DNA of 64,000 nt from Leptobrachium leishanense (GCA_009667805.1 CM019067.1:159669049-159733048); one strand, 5' to 3'; positions 22,456-34,284 are shown, counted from the stretch's first letter. The notes: generated by a model from the sequence alone, not told the origin. A program made the numbers and translations.

Positions 22456-23343
22456 CAGGGTTATTCAAAGAGATCCGAATTGTGCCCGAAAGGTAACCGA
22501 ACAGTGAAAATCAGCGCACGGTTACCTTTCCTGGCCATTTGGCTATCCAAAGAGCAGGCAGTTCGCCAAATCTTGGCGAATTGCCTGCACATACGGTGCC
22601 TGTTTGTTGCCTGTTCAAGGGCAGTGAAATCCCCATAGAGAAGAAATGCTTTGTCTATTCAGAGAACAAAAACCATCAATGAAAAGTTGCCGAATTTCCC
22701 TGCTGTTCGGTGGTTTCATTCGACAGCTTTATTCAGGCGAATCCCATAGGCTTCAATGTTAAAAATATTCCCATTTTAATTCAATATCTAATAAACCGTT
22801 GATTATAATATTCTGCAGTAAAAAGTCTCTTTATGTATAGATTTTTTAGGATCTTATAGGCATTTTTCAGTATTTTTTTCACCAAAAATGTTTTTCGGTT
22901 TTTCTTTTTTCTGTAACAGCCCTTTTTTATTATCATTCATTGGACCTTATATGTAAATTTCAGACATTTTCATTCTGTAGTTTCTTTGCAAACAGTGTTT
23001 CACTATTCAAACATTCAAGCATACTTTTTTTTTTCACTCCATTCGTCTGCGGTGTCGGGTTTTTCCGATGGTTGCTCTGCGCTGTGATCAGCGGCTGCTC
23101 GGGTTTCTCCAGCGTGTTCGGCGGGTTTAATCCAGATGTTTTTGCGGGTTTCGGTGTGCGTTCGCCGGGTTTTGCGGTGAGTGCTCGGTGGGCTTACGGC
23201 GTCTTTTCCCTGCCCTATGACGGACCTGTGGTGCTTGCTGAATACACCGCAGGGTCGCCAAAATGGGATCGGCAAATCGCAACGAATTGAACGAAAAGTC
23301 ACCGAATGTGCCGTGACTTTTCGATTCTCTTTGAATAACTCTG
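22456..23343 (-). mobile_element. ~0.9-kb MITE family, copy B (reverse orientation)
   Basis: CAGGGTTATTCAAAGAG on the left and CTCTTTGAATAACTCTG on the right, with a 3-bp TSD TGT (22453-22455 and 23344-23346). It carries the family blocks in reverse order relative to copy A. It forms part of the insertion that splits the LINE. No intact ORF. Confidence 0.85.
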
Positions 23344-23554
23344 TGTAACTATTTCTTTTGTTTTCAAATATGTCCTGGGTTCAAGAACATTGAAATTTTA
23401 CAGTCGTTACAGAAATACAAAGTAATAAATGCAGATATTAAAAAACAACACAAATATACAGATTATCAGAACATAAATATGTAGGAGATATAGTAACTAT
23501 GTTACATGTTTACAGGTGCATTCCATATCGAGGTATGTTAATAGAGATCTCTAA

Positions 23555-23873
23555 GGCCTGGTTCCCACCTGGGCGTTTTACAGTGCGTTCCTACGCACTG
23601 TAAACCACTCAAACACTGAAATCCCATTATTTCCTATGGGCATGGTTCACACCTGGGCGTTTTACAGCGCATAGAAACGCGCTGTAAAACACCCTATGCC
23701 CAAAAAAGTACAGGAGCTTCTTTGGGGCGTATTACAGCACGTCTGCAGCCATAGACTTCAAAAAACTCGCGTACAACGCGCGTTTCTAATTGTCAAAAAC
23801 ACTCGTAAAACGCCCGACAAAAAAACAAGCGTCAAATGCGCATATGAGATACGCTCAGGTGTGAACCCAGCCT
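23555..23873. mobile_element. PIF/Harbinger-like MITE inserted in the LINE
   Basis: The ends GGCCTGGTTCCCACCTGGGC and CTCAGGTGTGAACCCAGCC are inverted repeats, flanked by TAA at both sides (23552-23554 and about 23874-23876). The uninterrupted LINE copy 1 reads TTCTTAAGGG at this position, so the empty site is known. The interior has two subterminal repeats of CACCTGGGCGTTTTACAG. No ORF. Confidence 0.75.
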
Positions 23874-24143
23874 TAAGGAAATTTATACTGGGGGAAGATT
23901 TGATGGCGTCTGGGAGGTTATTACATATTTGCGGTGCTCTGTAGGAAAATGAGGATCGAGCCACTTTCGTTTTGTATTTTCGTATTGCAAGTAAGATGCA
24001 AGTCCTGGGTCGGAGGTTATAGGATGAGGGAACTGCTGGGGGAAGCAGCCTATTCAGGTAGGGTGGTAGCTTCCCAGAAATGAAAGAAGAAGGAAAGGTC
24101 TGTGCCAGATACTCAGCTACAACCACCTGAATATCTTCAACAC

Positions 24144-24286
24144 CAAGGCTCAGCAACTCTGGCCCTGCAGATGTTTTGAATCCCTATCATTCATGATGTT
24201 CAGCCACTTGTAAAGTTGGCAGAAACTCATGGGAAACATAGTTCCAAAACATCGGGAGGGCCGAGGTTGCTGAACTCTGTTCTAAA
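24144..24286. mobile_element. hAT MITE relic (CAGCAACC type)
   Basis: Starts near GGCTCAGCAACTCTGGCCCT and ends GAGGTTGCTGAACTCTG; the centre has ATTCATGATGTTCAGCC and CATGGGAAACATAGTTCC as in the intact copy at 17935-18071. Diverged; no clear TSD. Confidence 0.6.
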
Positions 24287-24500
24287 TCTATGCTTCCTAC
24301 TATCAGAGCTTTGAATCTCCTCAAACGTGTTAATCGATGTGTATTAAGTATGTGTTAATGCACACAGGGCCACAGTCGGCATGCAGACAGTCATGACTAT
24401 GTGGAGTAGGATTTAACCACAGAAAATATTTATATCACTGAAGCAAAAATGAGTGCGGCTGCTTGGAAAGTCTGGCATGGTGTACTCATTAGGGCATTCA

Positions 24501-24602
24501 TGGCTGTGTTCCAACCCTGGTGTAAACGTAGACAGAGCTGGTGTAAACCTAGCACCTCCAACAGCTCTAGTTATGTTTATACCAAGGTTGGAATACAGCC
24601 TT
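24501..24602. repeat. Short hairpin (MITE-like)
   Basis: GGCTGTGTTCCAACCCTGGT on the left is the imperfect complement of ACCAAGGTTGGAATACAGCC on the right, with CAGAGCTG/CAGCTCT nearer the loop. About 100 bp in all. Confidence 0.55.
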
Positions 24603-24609
24603 TAATATT

Positions 24610-25030
24610 TTATTTTAATGTACACATTGGACTAGGTGGCCTTTGGTAGTGGTTCAGAGCATCCCAGCTATTGACAATTCCCATTTTACCCTCCCTTTTG
24701 GAATAATGACAATTATAAGCCAATAGAAGTCTGATAATTAGCAGTTGCTCTGTCCACAGTAATACCTTTAGAGTTAAGAGAAATATCAAGCGGCTTAAAT
24801 ATTTCTCTCCCTCCAATATTACATTTCGATTTTTACTTATTATTTTTTTTTTCCTTTTAAAGATAGATATAATGAGGTATTTGCTTTGTTCTTTGAATGT
24901 TATGTCATGTTATTCTTCAGGCGAAAAGTGCAACAAATTAAACCTTGGCAATGGGAACCATCAGACACCACAGCTGGTTTACCATTTTCAATGCAGTTAA
25001 ATTGAAAGTAAAGTGAATATAAACACACAC
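24610..25030. other. Intron flank 3' of the 122-bp exon, nothing recognised
   Basis: AT-rich intron just downstream of the exon at 25031-25152 in gene orientation. No further structure is seen. Confidence 0.4.
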
Positions 25031-25152
25031 CTGTTCGGCCTTTGCATTTTCACACACAGAGATATCGTACAACATGGCAAACTCCGGGGCATTGTCATTC
25101 ACGTCCAGAACCTTAATGAACACAGGAACACGGCTGCTTTCTTTAGGATTAC
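25031..25152 (-). CDS. Type II cadherin exon: EC4 end to EC5 start
   Basis: A 122-bp exon with acceptor TTGTTATAG above 25152 and donor GTGTGTG from 25030. It begins with two bases that complete a Gly codon from the previous exon and encodes [24 protein letters not shown] and [14 protein letters not shown], ending in phase 0. [10 protein letters not shown] is the calcium-binding linker between EC4 and EC5; the CENA segment is the first strand of EC5. The size is the usual one for this exon in type II cadherins. It continues without a gap into LIHTVSAVDKDE of the exon at 10931-11048, after a 14-kb intron. Confidence 0.94.
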
Positions 25153-27090
25153 CTATAACAAAAACATTAGAGCATTATGTACTCTGCTGTGTATGTGCAG
25201 TTAAATGTCCAGAGATGAAAAAGTCAAACGCTAAATGAAAGGCTTTTAGGAGGATTCGTTCTACAATACATACAGGGCTTTTTTTTAAGAATTTAAAAAA
25301 ATATATATATATAATGGTTTCAGCAAGTCTTTTGTAAGAGACACTAAAATAGCCCAATTAGAAGAGTTCCAAAGGTCTATTGTAAATTTTCCAGCTTAAA
25401 AATATCAAAATTTTCAGCAAATGCATAGAGAAATGATCGTTTAGTATTACATAATAAAATATTATACATTTTAAAGGAACATTTCTATAACTTTAATGTC
25501 TAATATGGTGTAGATCAAATAGAAGTGGTGTACTCCAGAATAAATGGCATTTAGGCACAAAATCCATCTTTGTTGAGACTCACTTATGATTGCTCTAAAG
25601 ATGCTGTGCTGTCTCATGATGGACATGCTGTAGAAGTAGCATTAGTAATGATACAAGCTTTGTATGTGTAGTTTTTACTTTTATTTGTGTGTCTGTTTCA
25701 GTTTTCATTTCTTTTATATGTAGTTGACAACCTGATTGCTGTCCTCAAATTGGCGTGATATTTTCATAGATCACCAACAGCTGTCTTGAATACACCATTC
25801 ACACAGCTGTTAAAAAATACAAATATCCAATCTTTCAACATATAATCAAACATATAGCCTTCAAATAATAATATATCTGCATGTGTATTATATATGTATA
25901 GTATAAATATATGTTTTATACAGTATCCTGGGCATAGCAGGTGTTCAGTATCGTTATCGTTCGTGCATTATGAGGATATTACCATTTGATAATTTTTGCA
26001 GCTGAACTCTTAAAAATAATATATCGCTAACAAATTATATATACAGGTTATATAGTTTGGTTTCTACTTCACATTGTAAAATGCTGTTCAACTCAGATGC
26101 AAACAACAGTGGTCATTGCCTCGTTGCCTTGCTGACGTGTTACAAAAGTTAAATCCAAAGAGTGTCAGGAGAAGCTACACAGTCAGCTGTAAAATGCCAT
26201 CGGTTTTTGAAGTTGCAATTTTCTCCAGTGTTAGTTATTTTGACAAATATTGGTGGTGTCTCAAAAAAGCCATGTAGTTTTTGGAAGTTACTTCACACCC
26301 AAAGTCGAGTTATCTCGATTCTGCATTATGATCCATTGAAAAGCACTCATTAGCATATCAAAACCCAATTTTCACACCTTTTTAAAGCTAGATTAGTGCG
26401 CCCCCCTGTGGAGAAATGAAATTACCTGTTTTAACTCTCTCCAGGTACCCTACAAAGAGCTAAAAGAAGCTGCTTATAGCAGCCCCAAACCTCACTGTAA
26501 CAGAACATTCTAACACATTATTGTTGCAGTACAACAGCCAGAGAAAGGGCAGAATACAGGAAGAGATCTGACTCAAAATCTCTGTACAACACAGGTGCAA
26601 GGTGTTACTGTAATTTACATATACAGGCATGCTGCTGCATAAAGATAATATTTTTATATTGTGCTGTTTTTTTTTTGGAAGCTGTACTGCTTATAATCTC
26701 ATTGTGATAACTACAAATCCTCATAAGCAGGAGATCTGACCATTTTTATAATTTATCTTTATGACAGTTACAATATTTGATACAAAGGGCATTTCTGCTT
26801 GTATGCTGATAATCCACACCCCATGGGACATTGTTTGAGATAAGGGACACCATCATGAGTTCAGAATCCCTAATTTTAATATTATTTCTGTAATGGGTAA
26901 GTGCACACATGAAACATTAAAAATTAGTGAATTTACATTCTTTTAATTTGCACAACACTCTATGTGCAAAGTTTTTATTTCACCCTATATATAATTGTCA
27001 ACTTTTCATACCTTGCTCCAAATAAATGTTATGATTAAAAAATTTTTCAACAGAAATGACTTGGTATTCAAAGGATTAAGATATGCAAAA
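25153..27090. other. Intron, no gene recognised
   Basis: AT-rich intron between the 137- and 122-bp exons. Short ORFs lack any recognisable domain or splice context. Confidence 0.4.
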
Positions 27091-27159
27091 TTTTGGAAAG
27101 AAAGTGGAATAATTGCCATATTTCCCCATTGCTCATGCGATGCAAATTAAATCTGCACA

Positions 27160-27790
27160 ACTCTGGCACACATTACATTTTATTCTATATCGAGGTCAAA
27201 GTTCCACATCTACCACTACTAATAATATTGAACTGTACTAGCATCTACAATACTACAACTCTGGCACACTTTATGTGGGATATACTAGCCCCAGGTCAAA
27301 TGCCGGTACTACTACCACTAATAATAATATTGGTATATAGTTGGCTAAGGTCAAATGCCAGTAGTACTACCACTACAAATAATATTGTATTATACCAGCC
27401 CAAGGTCACATGACATTACTATACAACCACAACTACTAGCACTAATCTATACTACTCCAAATTCAAACGTCCACTAGTACTGCCTTTGCTGAATATACTG
27501 GATTATACTAGCCTCTGCAATTCTATAACTTTGGCACCCATTATTTGGAATATACCAGCCCAGGGTCAAATGTCAGTACTACTACCACCAGTAATAATAT
27601 TGGTCTATAATATCTCAAGGTCAAATACTACTACCACTGGTATTAATATTGAGATATTCTAGCCCAGATCATATCTCACTACTACCACTAATAATAATAA
27701 TATTGGATGATAGATGCTATTGTATCCTAAGGTCAATATTCCACGGTTACTACTACAAATAACAGTAGTAATAGTACCAATGTTAACAAC
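27160..27790. repeat. Diverged tandem repeat with (ACT)n/(AAT)n tracts
   Basis: Repeating blocks of CCAGCCCAAGGTCAAATG(C/T)C, AGTACTACTACCACTA, ATAATAATATTGG and TATA recur at roughly 27290, 27350, 27400, 27560, 27610 and 27660. Copies differ in length and have many changes, so this is an old minisatellite with trinucleotide tracts. Confidence 0.65.
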
Positions 27791-27799
27791 AGTGCATTT

Positions 27800-28690
27800 A
27801 TTATTCCTCTTACTAGGAAAGAAACATGCTGAAACTGACTTGACTTTGAATTACTAAACCAATACAGAATATGTATGTCCTATGCCTGAGAAAAGGATTA
27901 CTGAGTCAATAGCTCCTAATTCAACCTTCCTGCTACCTGAAACCTTTTTAAGTCATTCAATGCAATGTTTTATTTTACCATTTAATGGGAATATGTCACA
28001 GAATCCTTTCTAAAATGTGTTCATCTGCCCATATCAGACCATTTAGAATTGTGTCTGCTATGGAGACTGACTTCATTGTTGTTACTAATGATATTAGCTC
28101 TAATCTGTCTCCGCGTAACTTCCAGTAAAGGCAATATTGCATTTGTAAATTCTGACCGAAAATATGGTTTACCAAGCAATTAGACAAATGTCCATGTTGC
28201 AGAATGATCTAATTTCTATACACCAGCATCATCTGTGTAGCGTATTACCTTATCCGTTCATTTTTGAGCAGACACCACTTATGTCAGGTTATTTAATAAA
28301 ATCAAGATAAACAAAAAAAATATTGAATTTCTTCTATCTGGACCTTTACTGGGAACTACCAATGTTACAGATGGAAGAAGCTGAATGGGTCAGCAACAAG
28401 CTTGCGATGATACAATCTCATTCGTGGCTCTTACTGGCTCGTATAGGATGAGGCTAAAAGACAATCTTGTACTAGTGACCTCTAGTCTAAAACTATAATC
28501 TGCCGACTAGAAATCTTGAAACCCGTGGCTTATAGTTCCTAGCTAAACCAATAAGCACCAAACATACAGGGTACAGCTCAAAACAATATTCTATCAAATT
28601 ACCACACCTTAACTATAATGAAAACAAGGTTGACAAGTCCTTAAAAACCTATAAAATATTTAATGTTATATCTTCGTCTAGATATTGGCT
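27800..28690. other. Intron, no gene recognised
   Basis: AT-rich sequence up to the target site of the retroposon at 28712. Nothing recognised. Confidence 0.4.
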
Positions 28691-28711
28691 TGTCTTGAAA
28701 ATGTGGGATGA

Positions 28712-30419
28712 GTGCAGTCCGGAGCCCGCTTGGTTCCCCCCTCCGGACCAGAGAGACCTCGCTGAAGGCTGCGGCCTTGTGGCGGCCATCTTGCGGCCTG
28801 CTAAGCGGCTCTTGCTGGTGTCTGGCCTCCCTGGTCGCACCACCCTGTCCCGGCCTACGAATATAATGTCGGTTGGGGAGATGGAGGGCCCACACCTCCT
28901 GGCCGACCCTGATGACTACCCTGTGGAGGGAATGGACAGACCTGTGGAGCGATGGAGAGCCGGATCGTCATCCCTGGTGGGAGGTGAGGATGTCCTGACT
29001 CGTGGCCTGGATGCCTGCCTGCACCTGATGGATGGGGAGGATGCTGAGGCCCCGCTTACAAGGGGGTTTTGGCGCCAGATGCTAGCTGCACTGAGAGGCT
29101 GCCGTGAGACGGAGATTCTGGAGGCGAGAGAGCTGGAGGCTTCATCGGAACCGGCTGCTGTTGGAGACATCGATGGTGGCGACTCGGGTGGGGAGCCGAC
29201 TCAGGTGTCAGGACCACCTATGCTGACCCGGGCTCTGAATGCTGGTGGTGAGGAGGAGACCTGCATGCAACGGTGGGTGGATGTGCTGGTGGTTCCTGCT
29301 CGAAGACCTGGGATGGCTTCCCCCAGCAGGCAGTGAGGAAGACGCTGACGCGACCGAGGAGATCCCGCATGGCTCTACCGCATGTTGCTGGCGGTGGAGT
29401 TTGCGGAGTGGCATGTACCTTGCGGGTCCCTGATGATCTTTTCTGTGGCCACAAGCTGGTGATTGCTGGATACCTCGGCCTGGTGGTATCATCGTGGTCT
29501 GTGAGACCTGGCCTGCCTTGCAGTGCCTTGCCTGCTATGAGAGAGGTCCCATTCTGGGACAATGGCTGATCTGGACACCCAGGTTAGCAGATGCGGCAGG
29601 TGTGTTCCTGGAGTCGATCCATGCCCCACGTTCTTGCTGAATACGGACTGCAGAGACTCGTCCCAAATACCTGCTGCCTGCCCGCTGATGGTTGACCCTG
29701 GCTTGCCCTGATCCGCTGAGTTCTCCAATCTAGTATCCCTCCTAGCTGAGTTGTTTCTCCCCCCTGGCTATGAGGCTTTACTAAGTGTAATAACATGCCT
29801 TTGTGACACTGTGTGAGGACTTTCTTTGAAGACAACCCCCAAGAGAATATTTTTTTTTTTTTTATTATTATTATTTTTTTTATTTATTATTATTTATTTA
29901 TTATTATTATTATTTTTTTTATATTATTATTATTTTTTGTTTTGGCATTCACGGGTCTCATCGGGGTGCGCTGCCGTGGCCTAATGCCAGTATCAGCCCC
30001 CCCCCCAGTCCCCGGGCCAAGTGCCAATTACTCCCCCTGGCCTCCCGCGGTCCTAGGGCTTGCGGGATTAAACCAGGGGAGGCACAGTCATGGCCACTGC
30101 CATTATCCCTTTTCCCTCCCCCCCTTTTTACTCAGTATACTTGAAGTGCCCTGCTGATTATTGCCTTTTTTTTTTGTTTTTTGTTTATTGCTGCCTCTCC
30201 ATAGAAGGGACCCCCTTATTAGGGGATGTTAATACTTTTGCACTGTTGACCTAGAATTTTAGAGTACTTTTCGCAGATGATCATAAAGTGCTTTTTTATT
30301 TTTCTTGCGTAGTATAACAGCTGACTTACTTTGGCCCTGCGAGGTCATTTTCATTTATGTTGACTTTATGCACTGAAGCAATCTTCAAAAAAAAGAATTA
30401 AAAAAAAAAAAAAAAAAAA
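28712..30419 (+). mobile_element. GC-rich poly(A) retroposon, copy 2, with TSD
   Basis: A 1.7-kb insertion flanked by an exact 14-bp TSD AAAATGTGGGATGA (28698-28711 and 30420-30433) and ending in a long A-run (about 30397-30419). It starts GTGCAGTCCGGAGCCCGC. The 5' kilobase is GC-rich, the middle has T-rich tracts (29850-29940), and near the 3' end there is a CTCCCGCGGTCCTAGGGC block shared with copy 1 at 14610-16265. The layout is that of a LINE-mobilised, non-autonomous retroposon. The perfect TSD and long tail suggest a fairly recent insertion. Confidence 0.8.
28866..29336 (+). CDS. Unidentified ORF inside the retroposon
   Basis: The ATG at 28866 opens a 156-codon frame (MSVGEMEGPHLLADPDDYPV at the start), acidic in its first half, with GMDRPVERW and EDVLTRGLDACLHL further on. 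I recognise no domain. The related copy 1 has a matching but quickly ended frame (MLRVEEMEGPRF from 15962 on the minus strand), so the start region is conserved between copies. It could be a remnant of a LINE ORF1 leader or simply a non-coding body with chance openness. No function is proposed. Confidence 0.3.
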   Translation: MSVGEMEGPHLLADPDDYPVEGMDRPVERWRAGSSSLVGGEDVLTRGLDACLHLMDGEDAEAPLTRGFWRQMLAALRGCRETEILEARELEASSEPAAVGDIDGGDSGGEPTQVSGPPMLTRALNAGGEEETCMQRWVDVLVVPARRPGMASPSRQ

Positions 30420-30777
30420 AAAATGTGGGATGACTATCTGTTCCTTTTGATTTCGGAAGAAGTTCAATAAAGATGCAATAAAAGAAACCCTTAGTGAGCT
30501 GTCCAATATTGAAATTCAGTCTTTAGGAGTAACAACGAAGTGTTGTGATAAACCAGCTTCTTTAACATTGATTCAAATATGGTTTTATACTGTTATAGGA
30601 TTCCTAATAAATTAGTGACCCATGAGGAAGTGGTGGCAAGATATCCCAGGCTACAATTAACATTTAACAATGCCTCCCATCCATGCATGACATATTACAA
30701 CTGCTTGTTAGCATTACTTAGCAAGATGACTTAATTAATTTCTGTGCAAAGGGTGATGCAATTAAGGGATGACTTAC

Positions 30778-30914
30778 CCATCTCGGTGGCGATCACTGTA
30801 ATGTTATGCCACAGCATTGTTTCTCGATCCAAAGACTTTGATGTATAAATGGATCCATTTGCAGAATCAACGTTGAAAATCCTGTCCATGTCTGTATGCC
30901 GATCGACAGAGTAC
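30778..30914 (-). CDS. Type II cadherin exon: middle of EC4
   Basis: A 137-bp exon with acceptor GTGCACAG above 30914 and donor GTAAGTC from 30777. Its first base completes a Lys codon from the upstream exon, and it ends with the first G of a Gly codon. It encodes [31 protein letters not shown] and [16 protein letters not shown] is the conserved calcium-binding motif in mid-domain, and NIT is a potential N-glycosylation site. The exon size is typical for type II cadherins, and this segment is the most family-typical part of the protein seen here. Confidence 0.94.
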
Positions 30915-32330
30915 CTGTGCACACATTTTGATGGTTATGTGAAGGGCTTTGCCAACTGAGTGCTAAAAATATTCTATAGGTCAGGAGACTTGACAGTAAA
31001 ATATTGTATGATGAATGTTATTTAACTATAGCTGCAGCAACCGAGCATACATTTACTTAAAAAGCTTCCAGTGTCATCACTTTAGGAGTAACATTTTCAT
31101 ATCAGGAAATAGCTAGTACTTTAAATGTCAAAATATTTTTTCTAATAAACCTTCAGCTGCTTAACAACAAGTGCTCTGATAATCCACTTCTGATTGAAGT
31201 GCAAATTGATGATTTTCTTTCTTTTTTATACAAACTGTCCCTGCTTTGTATAATAAGTCAGTACTTCAATTCCAGAACAAGAAATATATATATTTTTAAG
31301 AAGCCCCTTTGTTTTTTTTTGTTTTTTTTCTCTGGACCAGAAATCTTGACGCAGCTCATCTGACATACTGTATACTTTCTGTTATGCCATATTGGCTGTT
31401 GTTTGGCCTATTTTAATCTGAAATGTTTGAGAGGATTGTAAGCCTGTAATTGGCTTTTGTTTATATTTTTCTACTTGAGATAAGCAAGCTTATACCAGCT
31501 TTAGTTCCAACACTGACTTTGAGAAGGGGAATTGATCTGGTGGATGAAAAGTCACATGTGAGATCAGAAAACCTTCATGTAATTATGGACAAGCAATACT
31601 AAGGATTACTGTGGTTTTTTTTTTTTAATCTGCGCAATGACAGATATATAGAAAACCATGTCCTAAAGCGTGATTTATTGAATAGACTTCAAATGTCTTA
31701 GAAACCCAACTATAGGCTTCTGCTTGCACCTCAAAATAGATTAAAAAATGTTAGAGTGTGACCATGGGGAAATTGTTTGGGTTTTTCTTTTTTTGTAAAA
31801 GGATAACAAAATCAAGCACACGTCATTAAATTAATCTGTAATTGTTGAGAATTGCACATTTTCACCAACTAAAAATTAAATGGGAAAAACTCCCTAGCTC
31901 TGCCATTTTTCATTTTGTCTGTGTTGGCCTGTGAGATGAAACCACTTGTCAACTGTCAGCACTGCTTAGTTAATTGGTAAACCCAATTCTACAGTAGTTC
32001 TTTTGAAATGATATAGATAGCATCACATGGAATGTAGCATTTCCACTAGTTCTAACCTATTGTAAGTGCAACATAGATAAGTTCTAACGATTTTGCTTAG
32101 TCCAGGTGGACATAGGAAGACTAGTATACTAGCATTTAGTACAAGCCTATCCATATGGCTCAATAACAAAACAACCTAAACACATTTGATGTACAGATTA
32201 CCTAATCAATGTAAGAACTCAACTCACTGCTTTAATTGATCTATAGTTCATCAATAACATATCACAATAAAGTATTTTTTTGTTGTGGAATGTGTTTGAA
32301 CTCAATGGGAGTCATAGTGCATTCCTTATA
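30915..32330. other. Intron, no gene recognised
   Basis: AT-rich intron with poly-T runs at 31306-31330 and 31617-31626. No repeat or gene is recognised. Confidence 0.4.
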
Positions 32331-32334
32331 GCAC

Positions 32335-32470
32335 AGTGACGCTCAACCTTGGCCCTCCAGATGTCTTGGGACTACATTTCCAACTCCACTGTCAACTTTA
32401 TGAGTAGCTGAGTATCATGGGAAATGTAGTTCCAAAACATCTGCAGAGCAAAGGTTGAACACCCGTGTCT
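32335..32470. mobile_element. hAT MITE relic (CAGCAACC type)
   Basis: CAGTGACGCTCAACCTTGGC on the left and GCAAAGGTTGAACACCCG on the right, with GGGACTACATTTCC and GGAAATGTAGTTCC in the arms. A diverged copy of the family at 17935-18071. No clear TSD. Confidence 0.65.
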
Positions 32471-32634
32471 CACCATCATGGGTGACTGTAGTATTAAACC
32501 AGAAATGTTGAGTGACCGCAATTCTGATTATTTTTTGAATGCAAAAGATGGCTCGAGAATCATATTTTCATAAACATCTGGAAGGCAGAGTTTGAGATCC
32601 TTGATTTAAACCATGGGAAAATATATAATGTCTC

Positions 32635-33198
32635 TTAACCCCTTTGCTGCTGAGCCATTTCACGCCTGCGTGCTGAGCTCATTTTTACCGGTCTCGCTCA
32701 TCATGTTTAAACGCGCTTTGAAGCCATATTTTTTTACATGACCAAGACATACTATATATCGTTCTTTCCGGCAGACTAAGCAGATTCATAATATATAATT
32801 ATTATATGTATATGTCATGTCCTGTCTGTATATTATAACAAAAAATGCAATAAAATTAGAATTTTCAATAATTTACAACGTGTAAAGTGTTTTTTTTTCA
32901 CATTTTAACATGCAAGCGTTTGTGGTTATATTTTCTATGAGTTGCGCTTGTTAAAAAAATTAACCCATAGCTGCCACGGATCAGGAGATAGGGGGTTCAT
33001 TGGAACCCCCCAATCTCCACCATTGGTGGCAGTTAGGGGTTAACTCCAGAACTGACATCAACGCGCTATGCACAATGACGCCAGTCATCAGGGGGAGATC
33101 CCGGAAGCTTGGCCGACATCCAAGATGTCGGGCAACTCTGGGAGAGGATTGCGATCTGGCGCCTGTTGGCGCTAATTGGGATCTGGCCCCCAAGGGGT
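32635..33198. mobile_element. Possible piggyBac-like fragment
   Basis: TTAACCCCTTTGCTGCTGAG at 32636 and AAGGGGTTAA near 33198 (also GGGGTTAA at 33043) could be ends at TTAA targets, the signature of piggyBac-type elements. The inverted repeat is only about 10 bp and there is no transposase. Weak call. Confidence 0.25.
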
Positions 33199-33464
33199 TA
33201 AAGCCAGCCACCGTTTGGAAGGGCAGGCCGTGCCCTTTCAAATGGTGCCTGACTGTTACTGCTACCTTACGGAAGGGGAGGGAGAGAGGTCCACTCGCGC
33301 GAGGGGGTGCCTGTAATTGATGTCATCGCACTCGCACATCCAAGATGTCAGTCCGCACCGGGGGGCGCAGCAATCGGCCGGAATCCTGGTCAATTGCTGC
33401 CTCCTGTGCGAGGATGCGCTCAGCACGTCCATAGCACAGGAGAACCACTTGGCTGGACGATCCT

Positions 33465-34248
33465 AAACACTGCCACAAAAACGCAGAGTTCATCCGAAAA
33501 AACGCCGAATGCATCCGATGATCCGCAAAAAGCCGACCAGCTTCCAATCAGGGGTAAAAAAAAAAAAAAAACACCTGCAACTTTTAAAAAGTGTTTTTAA
33601 ATAAAAAACAAGTGCATGAAAATTCCTGGAAATAATATATAAGGTCCTATGAATAACAATAAAAAGGTCTGTTACAAAATAAAAAAAAACCCCATGTAAA
33701 AAAAAAATCTGAATTAATAATTCCACCGAAGAACTCCCAGAAAATGCCTAAAAACTAAGGGCCATATTACATAGTTGGTGCTAACTTAACCAGACCCATT
33801 ATAGCCTATGGCAATTTTAAGTTTACAACTGCTCTGGTTAAGTTAGCACCAACATTGTAATATGGCCCTAAATTAATAAAGATACTTTTTGCTGCAAATG
33901 AAAAGAATAAACGGTTGAATAAATTTTTAAGAAAAACGGGGAATTATTTTTTTTACATTGAAACTTGTGGGATTTGCCTGATTAAACCTGTAGAATGAAA
34001 CTACTGAAAATCAGGGCATTTCACTGACATTTCACTGCTGTTCAGTGTTCTCTGAATAGATTAACCATTACTTCTCTATGGGGCTTCCACTGCTGCCGAA
34101 GGTCACCGTACTTCGCTTGCAATTTGTCAATATTTGCTGAATCGCCAGCTTTTTGAATAGCTGAATGGCCACAAAATTGCACAGTAAGGAGAAATTCACT
34201 GTTCGGTGCAAAACGCTGGCCAATTTGGTGCTCTCTGAATTACCCCTG
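33465..34248 (+). mobile_element. ~0.9-kb MITE family, copy C (left end lost)
   Basis: From about 33478 the blocks CGCCGAATGCATCCG, TATATAAGGTCCTATGAATA, GAATAAACGG, GGGATTTGCCTGATTAAACC and GTGTTCTCTGAATAGATTAA follow copy A; it ends CTCTCTGAATTACCCCTG. A 110-bp hairpin MITE is inserted at 33759-33868. Confidence 0.7.
33759..33868. mobile_element. 110-bp hairpin MITE nested in MITE copy C
   Basis: GGGCCATATTACATAGTTGG on the left, GTAATATGGCCC on the right, with GGTGCTAACTTAACCAGA and its complement TCTGGTTAAGTTAGCACC inside. Flanked by TAA on both sides (33756-33758, 33869-33871). The ends resemble those of the PIF/Harbinger copies nearby (GGGCTCTATTCCATA). Confidence 0.85.
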
Positions 34249-34284
34249 AAGTGTGTAACACATATTGCCATAAAACTGGGCTTA

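Larger units (their letters stand above)
22253..24130 (-). pseudogene. LINE ORF2 C-terminus (copy 2), split by insertions
   Basis: The same LINE as at 11784-12142. The minus-strand frame near 24100-23880 shows LPPYLNRLLPPAVPSSYNL, ARSSFSYRAPQICNNLPDA and SSPS, the C-terminal block of CR1/L2-like reverse transcriptases. The 3' part is cut in two: 22253-22294 (TTATAAAGTATTTTACCAGG) continues only at 23344 (TTTTGTTTTCAAATATGTCC). The gap holds a retroposon tail and MITE copy B. A second insertion at 23555-23873 interrupts the coding end. Confidence 0.75.

Noticed and set aside
32635..33198. Full piggyBac element
   Set aside because: Only short TTAA-adjacent similarity at the ends and no transposase; kept only as a weak candidate.
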